A DNA stretch of 64,000 nucleotides from Lamellibrachia columna (Eukaryota > Annelida > Polychaeta > Sabellida > Siboglinidae). Positions 1 to 10,964 of the stretch are shown one piece after another; the first letter of the stretch is position 1; each line of letters opens with the position of its first letter. Both the position numbers and the translations under genes were made by a program. Under the pieces are notes generated by a model, which was given only the letters and a program-made list of their open reading frames with translations, did no database searches and was not told the origin of the DNA. The DNA lies in the NCBI GenBank assembly GCA_963662155.1, contig OY759263.1, forward strand, positions 41,555,584 through 41,619,583, in the 5' to 3' direction.

Positions 1-2109
1 CCGATAACAAATAGTGTTAAATAAACATCACCTTTCAGTATAGCAGCTATTGCGGACAATTATGCTTCTCAGTATTAATGAACATTCGTCGACCGGCACA
101 CACACGACGGTGCACCATGGCCGCGTCTGTCGTATTCGACGTTTCCCTGGCCCGGACTAGAATCGATTACACACAACTCACAGTTCACATTTACTCTACA
201 TTGACCATCGCACTAACCATTTATGGTGCGGCCCTAACATATTGACATTCTCATCTTCATCCCCTCGTAAGCTATTCAAATGTTTCTGCTGACCGAACCA
301 TTGTGAGGCAGAGAGTGTATTGTTTGTTGAGCACGATCTACCTTTGCATGAGCAATGTTGCAGCACGTTACCGATAGGTGTGTAGCAGCTGTCTTGTTGG
401 ACACGTTGTAATGCATTCATTGTCACTTACTGAGCACACAATGACTGGCACCATCATTGGTTATTGAGCATGTTGTATATAACTGCCTTCGTCTCGGTTC
501 GCCAAGTAATGCCACACCGACGCTACCAGTCCTTGTTACACACGTAATAGCAATACAGTCATGCTAATCGCGCAGGAATTTACATTACATTTCTTGCTGG
601 ATTCGTTATTACTTATCGCAACGGATTACAATTACTACAAGCTGAATCAATGTTGATTGAAAACACCTTGTAAGAGAGATATTGTCACTGCGTGTTGAAC
701 CTGTGTAACGCGAATTCGTCATTGTTCGCTGAGCAATAGTGTAACAAGGTTCCTTTATGCACCAGTAAGAAAGGCATCACGACCGTTTTATGACGCACTA
801 ACTGGCATTGCTGGACAACTTGCGAAACTGTGACCACCAATGTTTGCTTGGTGAAAACTAACTGTGGTCGTCAAGACTGTGCTGGTGATACGATAAAACA
901 GCTGCTGAGTTTGCCACATTTGTATAGCAGCTACTCTCTGTTCGCCCAGCATGGACAGACGACACTCGTGTGAGAGCAGCGGCAGTGAAGGCTATCATGG
1001 ACGGCGGTGGTGGCAAGGCGAGGACTGCCGAGGTTACGAGTAGAGCGCCTTAAGTCCGGTGTAGTTGAGTCGTTCCGGTTGGGACAAACTGTGACGCTTG
1101 TGCAGCGTCACCTGAAGCAAAGAAAGAAGACTTTCCTAGTGTCATTTCGAGAACCCGGTTCATCCTGACAGAGGTCATCAACTTGTTAGAGGTACTGCTC
1201 GTTTTATTGCATCGCATTGTCATATTTTTATCGTCCAAATGTGTTTTAAATTTGAATGTTACGTGTTTATGAAGATCAACAGGTCCTCAGCATGCAATGT
1301 AAACATAACATTCGAGTAGAAACATACAAATTAAACATATAGATAACGGTCAAAATAAATTAATAATTAACAAAGTTTGGTTCATTAAAACACACCTGGG
1401 AGGTTACCATGCGTTGAAATTTGTAAAATACCCTACGACTTTCAGAAAATATCAGTACCTAATTGACGAAGCTAAAATTAATATCACCCGTGATGTGTAA
1501 ATAAATATTGTAATTATTCTCGGCTTCCATGACTGCCTACAAACTTGACTCTATACTGCCCAGTGGGCACAATTGGTAAAACGTGATTGAAAAAACTTGT
1601 TAAAAAGTGGTCGAAAACAGTTTTTGGACACGTTTTGCCCATTTGAGCTAACTGGGAGTGCGGATATGCCTCTTTCTAAGACGTAAAGTCATAAACCGGT
1701 GGTTATGTCATTAATGTTGTGCAACGTAGGTTAATAACATATATTTGATACATTAACAGTAATAGGAGTATTAAAATTTAAACTGGTGACGTTATTTGTG
1801 CATGTTCGCATCAGCACTGTGTGCCTCCAAATCTCCCAACAACTACGCACGTGTCACGTGAACATAATATATGTCGCGCAGTAACAATACTTTAATCGTA
1901 GGTTGATAACTATAAATGATGAACTTCAACGATTGTTGACTGAATGTTGAGTTAAACGGAGTTGCACGAGCAATGAACAACGTTGCCATTAACAGTGATA
2001 CTACGTACGTGTTTGTAGCCGATAGATCGTGATGCCTGTACAATTAATACTCCCCTTTTCTTTTATCCAACGCAGCGCAGCTCGAAAGCAATGTTCCAAA
2101 GAAACTGAA
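1..2109. other. intergenic, no gene recognised
   Basis: No convincing coding sequence. Short frames lack codon structure and homology. Positions 1255-1400 resemble the short inverted-repeat element family described at 34820-35220 (shared GCATGCAATGTAAAC and GGTTCATTAAAAC blocks). Confidence 0.5.
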
Positions 2110-2115
2110 TTTATT
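2110..2115 (-). promoter_or_regulatory. candidate poly(A) signal of the KSR gene
   Basis: The minus strand reads AATAAA here, about 80 bases past the KSR stop codon. It is a plausible cleavage/polyadenylation signal, but the hexamer also occurs by chance in AT-rich DNA. Confidence 0.45.
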
Positions 2116-2195
2116 AACTGCACATGTATTGCGATATTCCTTTCTATGGACCTGCGTCTGCAACTCGATAACATATGCCGTGTTGGACAACGCGA

Positions 2196-2300
2196 TTAAT
2201 CATGCAGAAGACGACGTACGTTTGTCTGAAGCTCTTTGATGATGTCTGGGAATAGCATCCTGTCGCTCGGATTGTGTGCCCAGCATCTTTCGATCAAACT
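2196..2300 (-). CDS. KSR: KSR last coding exon (kinase C-terminus)
   Basis: The acceptor TTTTGCAG lies just before 2300 and a TAA stop sits at 2198-2196. The exon encodes 34 residues containing ERCWAHNPSDRMLFPDII, the helix-H/I segment with the conserved CW and the structural Arg of protein kinases. Vertebrate KSR has a comparable CWAFEQEERPTF. It starts in phase 0, matching the phase-0 donor of the exon ending at 4035. The protein ends soon after the kinase domain (NVRRLLHD), so it is shorter at the C-terminus than fly or human KSR. Confidence 0.88.
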   Translation of the reverse strand, partial: SLIERCWAHNPSDRMLFPDIIKELQTNVRRLLHD

Positions 2301-2754
2301 CTGCAAAAGCAATGACGCACGTTGATATCCAAGTTTACGGTTGTCAACCCGTACGTATGGCTTTAATGACATCGCAGTTACCCGTAGACACGGCTGGGCA
2401 GATCTGATCACGCGTGCTGCATCATATCGTTGTTCTCTGGCGCCAATAGGTCAAACATAACATCGGATAAAACCACAGCATCATTATTCCCTAGTTGTTT
2501 CCAGCACTCGGCAGTGTTCTGTCTAGTGTGTATGTTGTGGTTACTAGTCTGGTGATTGTCTTATCATTTTATTGTGAGGCCTTATTCAACTATTCAGACA
2601 TTTCTATTTTGGCACTGAGGGTGGCCACTGCCAGGGTGCATGTCGTCCTCGGTGGTTCCTTTACGTCACAAATAAACGAGACGGGACCGACATTAACGTG
2701 ATCATCCGAGGTCCCAATATAGAGAGCCAGGTTTTAACACCAAACATACCGTGC

Positions 2755-2823
2755 CTGGTCCGGATTTTGAACCCAGAACTCTGGCATGTAAAGCGGATGT
2801 ACTATCGACTACTCCACAGCGCC
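2755..2823 (-). other. tRNA-like segment, possible SINE head
   Basis: On the minus strand the segment runs from GCTGTGGAGTAGTCGATAG to GGGTTCAAAATCC, resembling the polymerase III A and B boxes about 45 bases apart. I could not fold a clean cloverleaf, so a tRNA-derived SINE remnant is likelier than a functional tRNA. Confidence 0.4.
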
Positions 2824-3144
2824 TTTCCGGGGTGGTTCAAGCAGTTTGGACAGATTAGAATGTCGAAAGGACTACCACATATGACCCACAGAGTCATAAC
2901 GTACTTGGAAACATTAAACAATTCACAAAGAGAAACGTTATGCAGATCGTTCTTTTTGTCAGGTTTTTAAAAGCAATACTGACGTGCACGTCTGTGCGCC
3001 AGACATGGAGTACTTGGAGATAATTCCGTAAGGTCTGAGCTACAGAGTACAAGAGGGTAATACTATATTTTATATATGTACCTAAAGTACATGCTCAAAT
3101 AGTTAACTTTACGTGTTGTCAAGAGTGCGTAGTTTTCTGTACTC

Positions 3145-3907
3145 AACCTATATAAGGTGGTTATATAAGGTGGTTATATAAGGTGGTTATAACAACCTAT
3201 ATAAGGTGGTTATAACAACCTATATAACAACCTATATAAGGTGGTTATATAAGGTGGTTATATAAGGTGGTTATATAAGGTGGTTATAACAACCTATATA
3301 AGGTGGTTATAACAACCTATATAACAACCTATATAAGGTGGTTATATAAGGTGGTTATATAAGGTGGTTATATAAGGTGGTTATATAAGGTGGTTATAAC
3401 AACCTATATAAGGTGGTTATAACAACCTATATAACAACCTATATAAGGTGGTTATAACAACCTATATAACAACCTATATAAGGTGGTTATAACAACCTAT
3501 ATAACAACCTATATAACAACCTATATAAGGTGGTTATAACAACCTATATAACAACCTATATAACAACCTATATAACAACCTATATAACAACCTATATAAG
3601 GTGGTTATAACAACCTATATAACAACCTATATAACAACCTATATAAGGTGGTTATAACAACCTATATAACAACCTATATAACAACCTATATAACAACCTA
3701 TATAAGGTGGTTATAACAACCTATATAACAACCTATATAACAACCTATATAACAACCTATATAAGGTGGTTATAACAACCTATATAACAACCTATATAAC
3801 AACCTATATAACAACCTATATAAGGTGGTTATAACAACCTATATAACAACCTATATAACAACCTATATAACAACCTATATAACAACCTATATAAGGTGGT
3901 TATAACA
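3145..3907. repeat. composite array of AACAACCTATAT and TATATAAGGTGGT units
   Basis: About 760 bp built from two short units, a 12-bp AACAACCTATAT and a 13-bp TTATATAAGGTGG, in irregular alternation. The two are near reverse complements, so every junction is an imperfect palindrome around CCTATATAAGG. It lies in the last KSR intron region, between the exons at 4035 and 2300. Confidence 0.92.
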
Positions 3908-4034
3908 AAGTGTTTTAGGACAGTCAGAGCACATTAAATTTCAGGAACTTGTCAGTTGATAACGTTATGTTGAGAATTTGAATGAACCAATCATCATGAT
4001 CTACCCAATGACAGAGCTCGTTAAATTCGCCTAC

Positions 4035-4164
4035 CTTGAGCGTGGCACTACATTTGACGTGATCTAGCGGATGTTTCTGACCGCTACCCACTTGCCAGAT
4101 GACGCTTTCAGGTGGTGTCGCACGAAATGGAAACTGACCAGTCGTCATCTCATACAGAACCGTC
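4035..4164 (-). CDS. KSR: KSR kinase exon (helix F-G region)
   Basis: The acceptor is CGCTACAG before 4164 and the donor AAG/GTAGGC follows 4035. The exon is 130 nt, entering in phase 2 and leaving in phase 0. It encodes TVLYEMTTGQFPF followed by PPESVIWQVGSGQKHP. The second block is characteristic of KSR (human PAEAIIWQMGTG, fly PAESIIWQVGRG) and not of RAF, which has RDQIIFMVGRG. This is the strongest single piece of evidence for the KSR assignment. Confidence 0.9.
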
Positions 4165-4448
4165 CTGTAGCGTGCAAAGAACAACACTATCAGTTCCTTT
4201 CGTGGTATGTACGTGTGAGCTTATGTATACGTACCTACATGCATGCAATCATACACATGCACACACGCATGCACGCATGCACGCATGCACACACCACAAT
4301 ACAAGCATCCCGATATAGTGATAAACAACTGTTTAAAATAAATACTGGAAACTATAATGTGGTCGTTTCTATGATGGAAGAAAGTATGTGTGGGATAGAT
4401 GCGCTGCTTTACACATGAACGTGACTGATGGTAATGGTCTCAACTTAC

Positions 4449-4583
4449 CCGAACGCGTATACGTTGGTAGCAGCAGTACATGTTTCGAACGACTGAATTT
4501 TGGGAGACATTACACGCAGTGTGGTGAGTACTTCCGGTGCTATGTACGTCAGGTGTCCTTTGGGAATACAACCTCGATTTGAT
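4449..4583 (-). CDS. KSR: KSR kinase exon (activation segment end, APE motif)
   Basis: The acceptor TTTATTTCAG precedes 4583 and a consensus donor G/GTAAGT follows 4449. The exon is 135 nt, phase 2 in and phase 2 out. It encodes CIPKGHLTYIAPEVLTTL and ends in ATNVYAFG. The APE motif is intact. The aspartate that normally begins helix F (SDVY in other kinases) is Asn here. The exon is too broken up by the frame shadows on either strand to show as a long ORF and was found by reading the splice sites. Confidence 0.88.
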
Positions 4584-5238
4584 CTGAAATAAACCGTTTA
4601 GCATATAGCTAAATGGTGCCAAATCCCTCCATCCATCGTGTCTGCCATCTGACATAGTCCGACCTAAACTGCCCATCAAGTACTCCATTCATTGAGCGTC
4701 ACGCGACTTTCAAACGAGACGACACGAGCGCCGTGAATGTCGTCGTTTGTTACTCGACACAATTCGTCGTCCAATTATTACGATAGCGCTTTGCGTGTTG
4801 CTTCATTTATTACGGCGCGCCTTAACGACTGTCGTACAAGCGTGCGTCATGTGTCAGTCGACACACTTCAACAGGGGTTAATGACGTTGGTCTTTTTGGG
4901 GGTCACTAAACCGCAACAGGGACAGTGTCAGGTTACGCGCCCTCATTCTGTGTTCGGGCGGTATGAACGATCTATAGTGTAATTTCTTGGCCGAGGGGTC
5001 GTCCATTACTTTATTATAATGGTAAATCTACTACCGTTGGTTATCTAATGCAATGCTAGATTTGTGTGGTCCAGCTAGGGAAATTCAGAACCAGGTATAC
5101 TGTGAACATATTTGATAAAACTATGTTTGCATGATCATTGTATGGGCCAAGGCATTTTTTATTTATGTGGTTCCTTTATAACTTACTTATCTTAGTAAAT
5201 ATTACCTAGCATAACAATAACGAAATCCAATAATTCAC

Positions 5239-5460
5239 CTGTCGTGCCTCTTCTCAGCCATTCCGTAATCCATCAAACACAGTTTCACTTTCGTATCGAG
5301 AAAAATATTCTTTGAATTCAACTTGCGGATGACTATCCCCCTGGCGTGCAGATATCCCATTCCTTGCGCCACCTGACGTGTAATGCTAATGCCCAGATGC
5401 ACGCTGACCTTCTCTTCTCGAATGTGCAAGTGGTCGTAAAGAGAGACGCCTTTCTGTACA
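5239..5460 (-). CDS. KSR: KSR kinase exon (hinge to DFG region)
   Basis: The acceptor TTGATTGCAG precedes 5460 and the donor ACAG/GTGAAT follows 5239. The exon is 222 nt, phase 2 to phase 2. It encodes LYDHLHIREEK, then QVAQGMGYLHARGIVIRKLN, then NIFLDTKVKLCLMDYG. Compared with fly KSR (AQGMGYLHAREIIHKDLRTKN), the catalytic HKD/HRD triplet reads IRK, the following catalytic-loop Lys is Asn, and DFG is DYG. The open frame runs on past the acceptor into the intron through a 30-bp tandem repeat, so the longer 183-codon frame should not be taken as the exon. Confidence 0.9.
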
Positions 5461-5640
5461 CTGCAATCAAATACGTTCAACATTACCTGTACGTATACAC
5501 GTGTGGGAACAGATTGGGGTACAGATTTACCGGAAGAATAGTAAGACACCGGACGATGTGAAAACGCGGACGGAGGAGGGCCGACTGCTAAAGTGAGCAA
5601 AGGCGACGAAACAGCCAGGCCATAGGAGCAGACTGCAAAT

Positions 5641-5730
5641 AAGATGGGAGGACTGCGTAAAGAGGGATGTAAGATGGGAGGACTGCGTACAGAGGGATGT
5701 AAGATGGGAGGACTGCGTAAAGAGGGATGT
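5641..5730. repeat. 30-bp minisatellite, 3 copies
   Basis: There are three head-to-tail copies of a 30-bp unit beginning AAGATGGGAGGACTGCGTA. The second copy differs at one base. Being a multiple of three, it keeps the minus frame open as a 10-residue proline-rich repeat (RSPPILHPSL). It lies in a KSR intron, 180 bases upstream of an acceptor site. Confidence 0.9.
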
Positions 5731-6418
5731 ACGAAAGGAGGAGGAGGAGTGACAAGTGGAGGCGAGAAGGCTGCCGCTAGGGACAAGTTTAAAGGGGCGG
5801 TGCAGCAGTATATGCACTAGCCTCATCCCTTTATAAAAGGAGCAACGAGGAAGAACACATACACGCATACGCACACATATACCATATACAGATATGCATG
5901 CGGGCAAGCACGCGCACGTTCACGCACAGTAACATTTAATTTCGATTTGACATCAGCGATAATCTTTCTTGGCGTATGGTTCGTCGTGACCTGTGCAGAC
6001 AGCTATATGGCTTCGATAGGTCGGTGTGATTCACGGCTGCTCGCCGGCTGTGAACGACATAAATTTGTCAGTCAGTCGACGCCTGTGAGTTATTTGAGTC
6101 GTGCATTGCCGTCATCAGCGCTGACGATATTAACAAGCGACAGTCATTAGAAACTGGCAGGCGTTGACATGTCGGTCGGCATGCAAGGCGCGCTCACTAT
6201 CACTGGCTGGCTGGCTGGCTGACCGAATCACTCTAAATTGATTTATATTTAGCACCGTCTCCACCTAACTCATCTCCACCCTCATATGCCACCCTTCTTT
6301 TCTTTCTCCTACAATCCCTCTTCTTTCGCTCGCTCTCTCTGATACTCTTTCTTGTAGAACACTCACGTCCGCACGCACGCCCGCACGCCCACTCGCACGT
6401 CCGCACGCCCGCACATCT

Positions 6419-6676
6419 GATAATGTTACACACCTTATGTTCCAACTAGACAGTGGACAGCTAATAATAACTGGTCGCACATTCGATAATGTTACACACC
6501 TTATGTTCCAACTAGACAGTGGACAGCTAATAATAACTGGTCGCACATCTGATAATGTTACACACCTTATGTTCCAACTAGATAGTGGACAGCTAATAAT
6601 AACTGGTCGCACATTCGATAATGTTACACACCTGATGTTCCAACTAGACAGTGGACAGCTAATAATAACTGGTACA
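6419..6676. repeat. 66-bp minisatellite, about 4 copies
   Basis: Four head-to-tail copies of a 66-bp unit beginning GATAATGTTACACACCTTAT, differing by a few substitutions (CTTATG/CTGATG, CTGATA/TTCGATA). Being 22 codons long, it keeps frames open on both strands (plus: FQLDSGQLIITGRT; minus: VIISCPLSSWNIRC). It is intronic to KSR and I see no support for it being coding. Confidence 0.9.
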
Positions 6677-6777
6677 CATTCGCGGCGCCAACAACGGTAT
6701 TTGTTATCACCAGCATCACAATTCTGCCCTGCGAGCGACGTTCTGCTATCACGAAATGATTTCAACTCAATTTGTTA

Positions 6778-7539
6778 AGCCCGCAGCACACTAGCCGATT
6801 TTTCGTCGGGGGACTGCAGATTTTTCATCGGGGTTAAATTTGTCGGGCCATCAGCTCGCAGCACACTAGCCGATATTTTGTCGCCGATATTTCTTTCGCG
6901 ATAACACGCCTCTAGTGGCGAATTTAGAATTAAGCAAACATGGCGGCGCTCACACCACACGTAGCGGCGATGGGGGGGAGACAGAAGGTAGCTTTTTTCG
7001 TCTTGATTATGCTACGGAGGATAAGGAGACGCAGAAAAGCAAACAAACAAAATCCTTCCGCCTATTGAAATCATCTAAAAATCCACAGTTACACTGTCAA
7101 CATATTCTACCAGCAAACTTGCCAATGTGCCTGCTCAGATGTAGTTGTGTCAGATGATATGATTTGTTTGTTTTTTAAGTTACACATATCTAAAATTACT
7201 GTGCCCTAAATTCATGTGTAACACACCAAGAAGTCTAACTGAGGCATGATCCCATTTGTCATCGTGGCCGAGACACTGGAGGCCGTCATGTTTACAGTGA
7301 CGTTTGTGCGCGTGACTGCAATCACCCTTCCTATTGGTCGCTAATCGCGCGAGCACCGACAATTTGTCGGAGTCGGCAGCACACTTGCCGACAAGGCCCG
7401 TCAGGACATCCTGAAATCTAGCACTGTCAGATATTATCTGACAAGCCCCGATCTTGTCGGAATTCGCAGCGCACTAGCCGACAACTGAAGATTATTAATG
7501 TTGTCTCCCGACGAAAAATCGGCTAGCGTGCTGCGGGCT
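6778..7539. mobile_element. 762-bp MITE with 34-bp TIRs and TTA target duplication (Harbinger-like)
   Basis: The left end AGCCCGCAGCACACTAGCCG and the right end are inverted copies with one mismatch over about 33 bases. Both ends are flanked by TTA (6775-6777 and 7540-7542). A 3-bp TWA target duplication is typical of PIF/Harbinger elements. The core motif GCAGCACACTAGCCGA recurs inside near 6857, 7376 and 7466. No transposase frame is present, so the element is non-autonomous. Confidence 0.88.
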
Positions 7540-7961
7540 TTATCCTGCTATTCCTGCCGTTCAACAGTCTTGTCAGTCATACAGTATGTCATTTCCTTTC
7601 CCCCTTTCATGAAGCACACTAATCGACGGCGTACAGCACAAGATCATATAACCAAACTATGAAACACGTTATATCTCAACCATAACAGTCGTAGAGCGAT
7701 TTGTATTTCGTAACATTTGTATAATTAATTCATCACCAAAACGTGTATCTTCGAAAAGATTAAGATATGTTTTGTATGGATATTATTTGTAACCAACCGA
7801 CATGTTATACATACTAATAAATGCATTTACGTCTGCATTCCGTTTTGTTTTATTGTGAGACTTGTGTCAATATAATCGATATTTAAAGTTAGTTCGAATG
7901 CTTCATATTAACTGAAAAAGGTTTGCTCTTATTTGAGAGTCAATTTTTAGTTGCTCAGATT

Positions 7962-8018
7962 CCGGGTAATCAATCATATTCCGGGTAATCAATCATATTC
8001 CGGGTAATCAATCATATT
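7962..8018. repeat. 19-bp tandem repeat, 3 copies
   Basis: Three copies of ATTCCGGGTAATCAATCAT, in the KSR intron about 80 bases beyond the donor at 8102. Confidence 0.85.
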
Positions 8019-8101
8019 CGTCACAATGAAAAGTACGGTTTGGTTCCAGGTCCCCTGTGTGCGACAAACGGTGGGGACATCATTGGCTACAATGAACCCA
8101 C

Positions 8102-8269
8102 CTTGTGATGACAGCCAGATGGGGGGCCGTGACGCAAGCGCCCATGAAGAGAGCGATGTTCTCGTGGCGTATCCTGCTCAGCTTGCATACCTCCTCCCAG
8201 AAGTGACGCACTTCCTGCTCCGTCAGATCCAGGAAGGAATGAATCATGACGTCACCGTGCCACCGTCCG
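8102..8269 (-). CDS. KSR: KSR kinase exon (N-lobe beta2 to beta5)
   Basis: The acceptor GCGTTGTCAG precedes 8269 and the donor ACAAG/GTGGGT follows 8102. The exon is 168 nt, phase 2 to phase 2. It encodes GRWHGDVMIHSFLD, then FWEEVCKLSRIRHENI, then FMGACVTAPHLAVIT. The last block is the KSR hallmark (human FMGACMSPPHLAIIT). The VAVK/VAIR strand reads VMIH, so the ATP-contacting Lys (Arg in vertebrate KSR) is His. The helix-C Glu region EEV is retained. Confidence 0.92.
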
Positions 8270-8361
8270 CTGACAACGCAAGGAATAAACATTTTGAACG
8301 CTGGGCGAATAATTTAAATGACAAGAAGACGCAACACAACAGTAACCACTGTCACCATTGG

Positions 8362-8640
8362 TCCTAAAAATTGGTGGGAGGTGGAATCTCAAAAATAGGT
8401 GGGAGGTGGAATCTCAAAAATAGGTGGGAGGTGGACTCTCAAAAATTGGTGGGAGGGGGACTCTCAAAAATAGGTGAGAGGTGGACTCTCAAAAATAGGT
8501 GGGAGATGGACTCTCAAAAATAGGTGGGAGATGGACTCTCAAAAATAGGTGAGAGGTGGACTCTCAAAATTGTGCGAGGTTGGTCCCCCCAAAAAAGGTG
8601 GGAGATGAGAGGTTGTCCCCAAAACAGGTGGGAGATGGGA
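8362..8640. repeat. about 25-bp G-rich minisatellite
   Basis: About ten copies of a unit like AAAAATAGGTGGGAGGTGGA followed by CTCTC, degenerating toward the right. A related stretch (AGTGGGAGATTGGTCC and CAAAAATAGGTGGGAG) occurs at 51919-51995, so the unit is dispersed. Confidence 0.88.
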
Positions 8641-9560
8641 GGTTGAGACCACTGCCACACCCCTCATTACTTGCACATCTTTGTTGTTTATTTGTGAGGC
8701 ATCGTTGTATTGTCACTGTCTGAAAGACACCCTGAAAACGCGTCATGTAATGTAATGTTCAGTGAGACTGTAAACTGTGGACCAGTCGCTGATGTACGCG
8801 CTGAGATTTCATCCCATTAATGTCTGAGTATCCGAAACAACAACGCTCTTTTATAAACACTCGGTGCACTGAAAAGACGGATCCGAAACAAAACTGGTTG
8901 TATCTGTATAAATTAACTGGCATCATATTAAGCGAGTCAACCGTGCAAGAAGAATTATAACGATTTAGATTTATTTCGAGCTGTTTGGCCACAGTTTTCC
9001 ACTGATGTGAATGGAAAGGTCGCTCCTAGTCTCATTTCAAACTCATTTTGCGAAAAATCAAACCTACCTAGTATCCACTGCAACATTTGAATGTAGTTTT
9101 TTTGTGAAATCATCAGACAAATTATTAAATTACTTAATATTTGGTTAAATATTAATTGAAGTGAAAATAGGAAAGTATGAAAAAATGACATGTGATCAGC
9201 GAGAGGATGGAAGTCACGCCCATGATTTACCCGCACAATGTTTACCATTTTGGAAATCCATTAGTTTGACTCTTACCATATCTAAAGTAAATTTTTCGCT
9301 GATTTATTAAATCGACTGCGGATGTTACATAAACTATACACCCAGTACACATTTGTACATCATCGAACGGGATTCACGATAGGTTAAATCAGTTGAGGGT
9401 GGAATTTGAAGCACCCGAGACCGAAGGCGCACACGCACGCGCACGCACACACGCACGGCCACTCGCACGCGAACACGCACGCGCACATAGTGAGAATGTC
9501 GAACATGCCGTTCTATATACTTGTAGTGTTAACAGCCATCACGACATCCGGGCCACTCAC

Positions 9561-9701
9561 CGATAGATGTTGTGGCGTCGACCGACCCGGATACACTCCC
9601 CGAACACGAGGTCATCGTAAGGGATGCTGCACTCTCTCAGTGTCCAGTGCAGCTCCGTATACGTCGTCTCATCCCCATCGCCGCCACAGCAGTGACAGCG
9701 C
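9561..9701 (-). CDS. KSR: KSR kinase exon (start of kinase domain)
   Basis: The acceptor TTTGTGCGCAG precedes 9701 and the donor ATCG/GTGAGT follows 9561. The exon is 141 nt, entering after two bases of a codon and leaving in phase 2. It encodes TELHWTLRECSIPYDDLVFG, then ECIRVGRRHNIYR. This aligns with human KSR LQEWDIPFEQLEIGE followed by the glycine-rich loop. In place of GxGxxG the loop reads RVGRRHN, so only one glycine of the motif remains. It joins in phase to the exon starting at 8269. Confidence 0.85.
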
Positions 9702-9899
9702 CTGCGCACAAATAATAGTTATAATAAAAATAATAACAATAGTGTTTGCAATTATTACAATCAAGAATATCACGCCAGTGGTTTAGTCATAATTTTTTAT
9801 TTGTTCTAAAAGTGGGAGATTCTAGTCAAATCTTAGTTTTCCGGGCTACACGACCAATACCTGTACAGACCCTAGATCAATTCTCGGTGCAGCTGAGAT

Positions 9900-10475
<576 letters not shown>

Positions 10476-10964
10476 TTTTATTGTTGCATCAATTGTCCTA
10501 CGATGTCTACGTTATATTCGTAGGTGCAAACCTTCCTTTCTTCCCTTTTTCCTCTCTCTCTCTCTTTTGCCATAATAATTATGAATATGAATTTAACTTT
10601 GAATTTAACTCTTTTAATCAATAATAAATACATTATTAATGAATGTAACTTTGTAATGTTTAAGGGTGGCTCTCGCGATAGCGACCTTGGTCTTAGTGAG
10701 AGTCTCCACGGTCAATACAACAATGTCGTGTCAACTACTTTTCTTTACTAAAAACGTAAATATCTACTACTATATATATTTGTATTACTTACAATTCATT
10801 CATTCAATCATTCATTAATTCAGTCGTTCTAACTTAGTAGCTCGTTTGACTGAGAGTTTGTGGTGCTTCAGTCTATACCAGTCGGCCCGACTATAAATAG
10901 TCACAACTAGTCAACATTTTTTTCACAGATCGGTATTTTTTTTACGTAAATGTTAAGTGTAATT

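Noticed and set aside
2698..2970. 90-codon plus frame after a possible SINE head
   Set aside because: No recognisable motif, start context or splice sites; overlaps a tRNA-like repeat.
3145..3907. CArG (SRF-binding) boxes at each CCTATATAAGG
   Set aside because: The consensus is CC(A/T)6GG; here the A/T core is seven bases long, so it does not match.
5235..5786. 183-codon minus ORF taken as one exon
   Set aside because: Only 5239-5460 aligns with the kinase; the upstream part is intron with a 30-bp repeat, separated by a good acceptor.
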